A stretch of 7,708 nt of DNA, from contig PWKX01000179.1 in assembly GCA_003559585.1 (NCBI GenBank), forward strand, positions 1 to 7,708. Direction: 5' to 3'. This document shows positions 5,756-7,708 of this stretch, one piece after another (positions within the stretch are counted from its first letter, which is position 1; the number at the start of each line of letters is the position of its first letter). The notes below the pieces were generated by a model that saw nothing but the letters and a program-made list of their open reading frames with translations, did no database searches and was not told where the DNA came from. The stretch comes from Mollicutes bacterium (GTDB lineage Bacteria; Bacillota_I; Bacilli_A; Izemoplasmatales; Izemoplasmataceae). Position numbers and translations under genes: made by a program.

Positions 5756-6408
5756 TAAAACCCCTCCGCATTATTATAGCGATTAAAAACCACATCACGA
5801 TGATAACAAACATACCAAACCACCATGAAAAAATATGCAACAACCCCATAAACACTAAACCGTTCAATTAAACCAAAATATGCTTGATCAATGATAACCA
5901 TCATTAACGGTGAAAGCATTAAAATGAATAATAAAACAACCGTTGCAACAACATAGAAAGTTTCATTAATTTTGTAGAAATACCGTAAAAAAAGAAGCAC
6001 TGACACCAATGTTAACACCACCACAAAACCAGTGGTAACCATATGCATCACATCTTGAACACTACCAGCATAACCTGTGGTAGACAACGGAAATAAGGCA
6101 TACCCAATCGCAGATATCATAAGCATACACAATAACAGTATCAAAGCCAACGCTAAATTTTTATCCTTGATTAAACGATATTGACGCACAATCAAAACAA
6201 GCGCCAACACACTAAAAAAACCATATACGCCACTAAAGAGCCGTGCCACCACTCTACCAGGGGCATCATCAGCGGTTAAATCACTCACCGCTTGTGCCAA
6301 AGGGTTATAACCCTCATAAAGCAATGACCCTATCATCACATGCAAAGCATAGCTTAAAACAGCTAGCGTTGCATATATTAAAACCGTGTTTTTTCGTTTA
6401 TCAGTCAT
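5755..6408 (-). CDS. DUF998 family membrane protein
   Basis: A 217-residue protein with about six transmembrane helices. The first loop carries the family hallmark GYNPLAQAVSDLTADDAPG (33-51), which matches the DUF998 pattern of a glycine/tyrosine-rich loop followed by a helix with a serine and acidic residues. Later, a short loop with FPLSTTGYAGSVQDVMHM contains an Asp-x-x-His pair at a helix start, which could be a functional site. The role of DUF998 proteins is unknown. The ATG at 6408 overlaps the end of the acetyltransferase gene by eight bases, and its stop overlaps the DUF554 start, so all three are read from one mRNA. No signs of decay. Confidence 0.8.
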   Translation of the reverse strand: MTDKRKNTVLIYATLAVLSYALHVMIGSLLYEGYNPLAQAVSDLTADDAPGRVVARLFSGVYGFFSVLALVLIVRQYRLIKDKNLALALILLLCMLMISAIGYALFPLSTTGYAGSVQDVMHMVTTGFVVVLTLVSVLLFLRYFYKINETFYVVATVVLLFILMLSPLMMVIIDQAYFGLIERFSVYGVVAYFFMVVWYVCYHRDVVFNRYNNAEGF

Positions 6409-6985
6409 GTTTGTTCATATCACTTTCTTTAATTAATAAATAATCATCTTTGCTAATCTCATAACACGGCAACATCTCATTAAAATGTTTATCATACACA
6501 TGTTTCACATAACGAAAGTGGTTTTTTTCAATCACACGTTTCGACCCGACATTACGCTCAAGATGTTTGACAAACACCGTTTCAAGCTTTAAATAATCAA
6601 ACCCAAACCGTATGATTTGAGCACACGCTTGACTCATGATGCCTTTCGACCAATAATCTCGGTGAAGCACAAAGCCAATTTCACACGTTTTTTGATGAAA
6701 ATCAACTGTATGAAAATCACAGGTCCCAATCATCTTTCCAGTGGCCTTATCTTCAATCGCATGAGCCAAAGGAATGCCACGCTTCGGTCTTGATAAAAAT
6801 ACCTGTTCTACCGATTTTTTAGCATCTTCAAGCATTCGATAAGCTGGCCATGATAAAAAGCTGGTCACTGTTTGATCAGAACCATACTCAAACATATCTT
6901 CATAATCATCAAATCGTATCGGCCTTAATATAAACGACCCACAATCATAAGTAGGTATATGGACCAATGCTTCATATTTCATCAT
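6401..6985 (-). CDS. GNAT family N-acetyltransferase (RimJ/RimL type)
   Basis: A cytosolic acetyltransferase of 194 residues that should transfer acetyl from acetyl-CoA to an amine; the acceptor is unknown. The N-terminal strand FILRPIRFDDYEDMFEY (18-34) is the usual opening of the Acetyltransf_3/RimJ-RimL group. The CEIGFVLHRDYWSKGIMSQA segment (101-120) holds the acetyl-CoA pyrophosphate loop (WSKGIM). ETVFVKHLERNVGSKRVIEK (135-154) matches the family's conserved strand and N-x-x-S-x-x-V-x-E-K helix. RimL-like enzymes modify the N-terminus of ribosomal proteins, but many relatives act on small molecules. The start at 6985 has AAAGGTGG seven bases upstream; a second ATG follows directly at 6982. 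It is the first gene of an operon with DUF998 and DUF554 genes. Confidence 0.9.
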   Translation of the reverse strand: MMKYEALVHIPTYDCGSFILRPIRFDDYEDMFEYGSDQTVTSFLSWPAYRMLEDAKKSVEQVFLSRPKRGIPLAHAIEDKATGKMIGTCDFHTVDFHQKTCEIGFVLHRDYWSKGIMSQACAQIIRFGFDYLKLETVFVKHLERNVGSKRVIEKNHFRYVKHVYDKHFNEMLPCYEISKDDYLLIKESDMNKHD

Positions 6986-7020
6986 GGGATGCCACCTTTA
7001 ATAAGCGTAAGTTACACAAT

Positions 7021-7029
7021 ATGATATCA
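7021..7029 (-). promoter_or_regulatory. Candidate extended -10 element of the acetyltransferase operon
   Basis: TGATATCAT on the minus strand gives an extended -10 (TG-A-TATCAT) about 36 bases before the acetyltransferase start. No good -35 hexamer is seen. The gap after the terminator at 7053 must contain the promoter of the operon, and this is the best candidate in it. Confidence 0.35.
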
Positions 7030-7052
7030 TAAAACACATAAAAATTCGATAT

Positions 7053-7087
7053 AAAAAAAGCTCTAAAATACATGTTTTAAAGCTTTT
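7053..7087 (-). terminator. Intrinsic terminator after the metallopeptidase gene
   Basis: Minus-strand AAAAGCTTTAAAA (7087-7075) pairs with TTTTAGAGCTTTT (7068-7056), 13 pairs with one wobble, around the loop CATGTA. The T run covers seven bases (7059-7053). It starts about 25 bases after the metallopeptidase stop codon. Confidence 0.88.
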
Positions 7088-7111
7088 AAGAAGATAATGA
7101 ATCTTTGATGA

Positions 7112-7708
7112 TTAACACCCATCAATCAAATCAAACTTCTCGGTAATTAAGCTCACAACCTCAGTCTCACTCAGGTGGGCAAGGCTTTTAACGTTATAGA
7201 TATCGTGCAGTTTTTCAATTAAAACCCAAGCAACATAATACGCCTCTCTTTGCTTACCTGTGGTTCCCATCCCCATGGTAAATTTAAACAAAGTATTTGA
7301 ATCTTGATTAGCCAATTGAGCTTTAACCCCTTTGATGATGTCAGTTTTGGACGCTGTACACGAAGAAAACCAATCAACATCATCACTTAAATACATCGTA
7401 TCATCTAAACCAGGCGCTAAGATTTGACTAATTTTCATCGCTAAACCTTCTTGCATCAACACCACAGCTAAAGGCCTTAGCCATTCCCCTTTAGAACGCG
7501 ATGTTTTAGCATGAACAACATGGGTCATTTCATGCGCCAAAACCATCGTATCATACAACTCAGAATGACAATTTTCAATGGGTAAACACAACGCCATACG
7601 TCCATCATGGTATGGCGCCATAAAGGCGTTATTATCAAAAAATCCTACGTAATAAACAACAACCAAATCAATGGGCTCATCACAACCTAACATCGCCTTA
7701 ACTTGTCT
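7112..7708 (-). CDS. HExxH zinc metallopeptidase (gluzincin-like), 5' end beyond window
   Basis: This is the C-terminal 198 residues of a predicted zinc-dependent protease. The frame stays open to the right edge, so the ATG at 7693 is probably internal and the true start is outside. Counting from the first codon in view, VLAHEMTHVVHA contains the HExxH zinc site (His59, Glu60, His63). QEGLA provides a likely third ligand Glu87, 24 residues on, as in gluzincins. REAYYVAWVLIEKL near the C-terminus resembles the GYxxGYxxV-type helix that follows the active site in DUF2268-like predicted proteases. No transmembrane segment is visible in this part; whether it has a signal peptide cannot be told. 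The gene is followed by its own terminator, so it is not part of the acetyltransferase operon. The substrate is unknown. Confidence 0.82.
   Translation of the reverse strand, partial: RQVKAMLGCDEPIDLVVVYYVGFFDNNAFMAPYHDGRMALCLPIENCHSELYDTMVLAHEMTHVVHAKTSRSKGEWLRPLAVVLMQEGLAMKISQILAPGLDDTMYLSDDVDWFSSCTASKTDIIKGVKAQLANQDSNTLFKFTMGMGTTGKQREAYYVAWVLIEKLHDIYNVKSLAHLSETEVVSLITEKFDLIDGC

Noticed and set aside
7691..7693. ATG at 7693 as the true start of the metallopeptidase
   Set aside because: The frame remains open to the window edge and no Shine-Dalgarno precedes this ATG (AAGGCG is adjacent, too close), so it is more likely internal.

Overview
The window is AT-rich, gene-dense bacterial DNA. 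Every supported gene lies on the minus strand, so transcription runs from right to left. TGA serves as a stop codon in several genes (for example the acetyltransferase ending at 6401 and the DUF554 gene ending at 5045), so the standard code applies. Shine-Dalgarno sites are strong and GG-rich (GGAGGGG, AGGTGG, AAAGGTG), intrinsic terminators are hairpins with T runs, and genes are packed with small overlaps. This fits a low-GC Bacillota or a standard-code relative of the Mollicutes (Acholeplasma/Izemoplasma-like). The placement is inferred from style, not from a marker gene.

Layout, in the direction of transcription. (1) 7708-7112: 3' part of a HEMTH zinc metallopeptidase, closed by a long terminator (7087-7053). 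(2) 6985-5045: a three-gene operon with overlapping ends, encoding a GNAT acetyltransferase, a DUF998 membrane protein and a DUF554 membrane protein. (3) 5048-3727: a strong extended -10 promoter whose -35 box overlaps the DUF554 stop codon, then a leader that I read as a fluoride riboswitch (crcB motif) with an overlapping intrinsic terminator, then a CPA2-type cation/proton antiporter. (4) 3663-1695: a two-TM protein of unknown function and an RlmD/TrmA-family RNA methyltransferase homologue, closed by a GAAA-loop terminator (1688-1663). A perfect 18-bp palindrome lies at the head of this unit. (5) 1594-1: a flavin reductase-family protein, an MhqD-like alpha/beta hydrolase and a class I SAM methyltransferase that runs off the left edge.

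Two results deserve most attention. First, the fluoride aptamer at 5013-4962 shares its ACACC strand with a terminator, so fluoride should switch on the antiporter. This makes the antiporter the likely fluoride-tolerance gene here; no crcB/Fluc or CLC-F gene is present in the window. Second, the RlmD-family protein keeps its TRAM domain, four iron-sulfur cysteines and SAM site. It has Asn in place of the catalytic Cys, Asp in place of the catalytic Glu, and other changes in the active site, so it is probably not an ordinary m5U methyltransferase.

No CRISPR array, tRNA, rRNA, insertion sequence or attachment site was seen. No stretch longer than about 130 bases lacks a gene.
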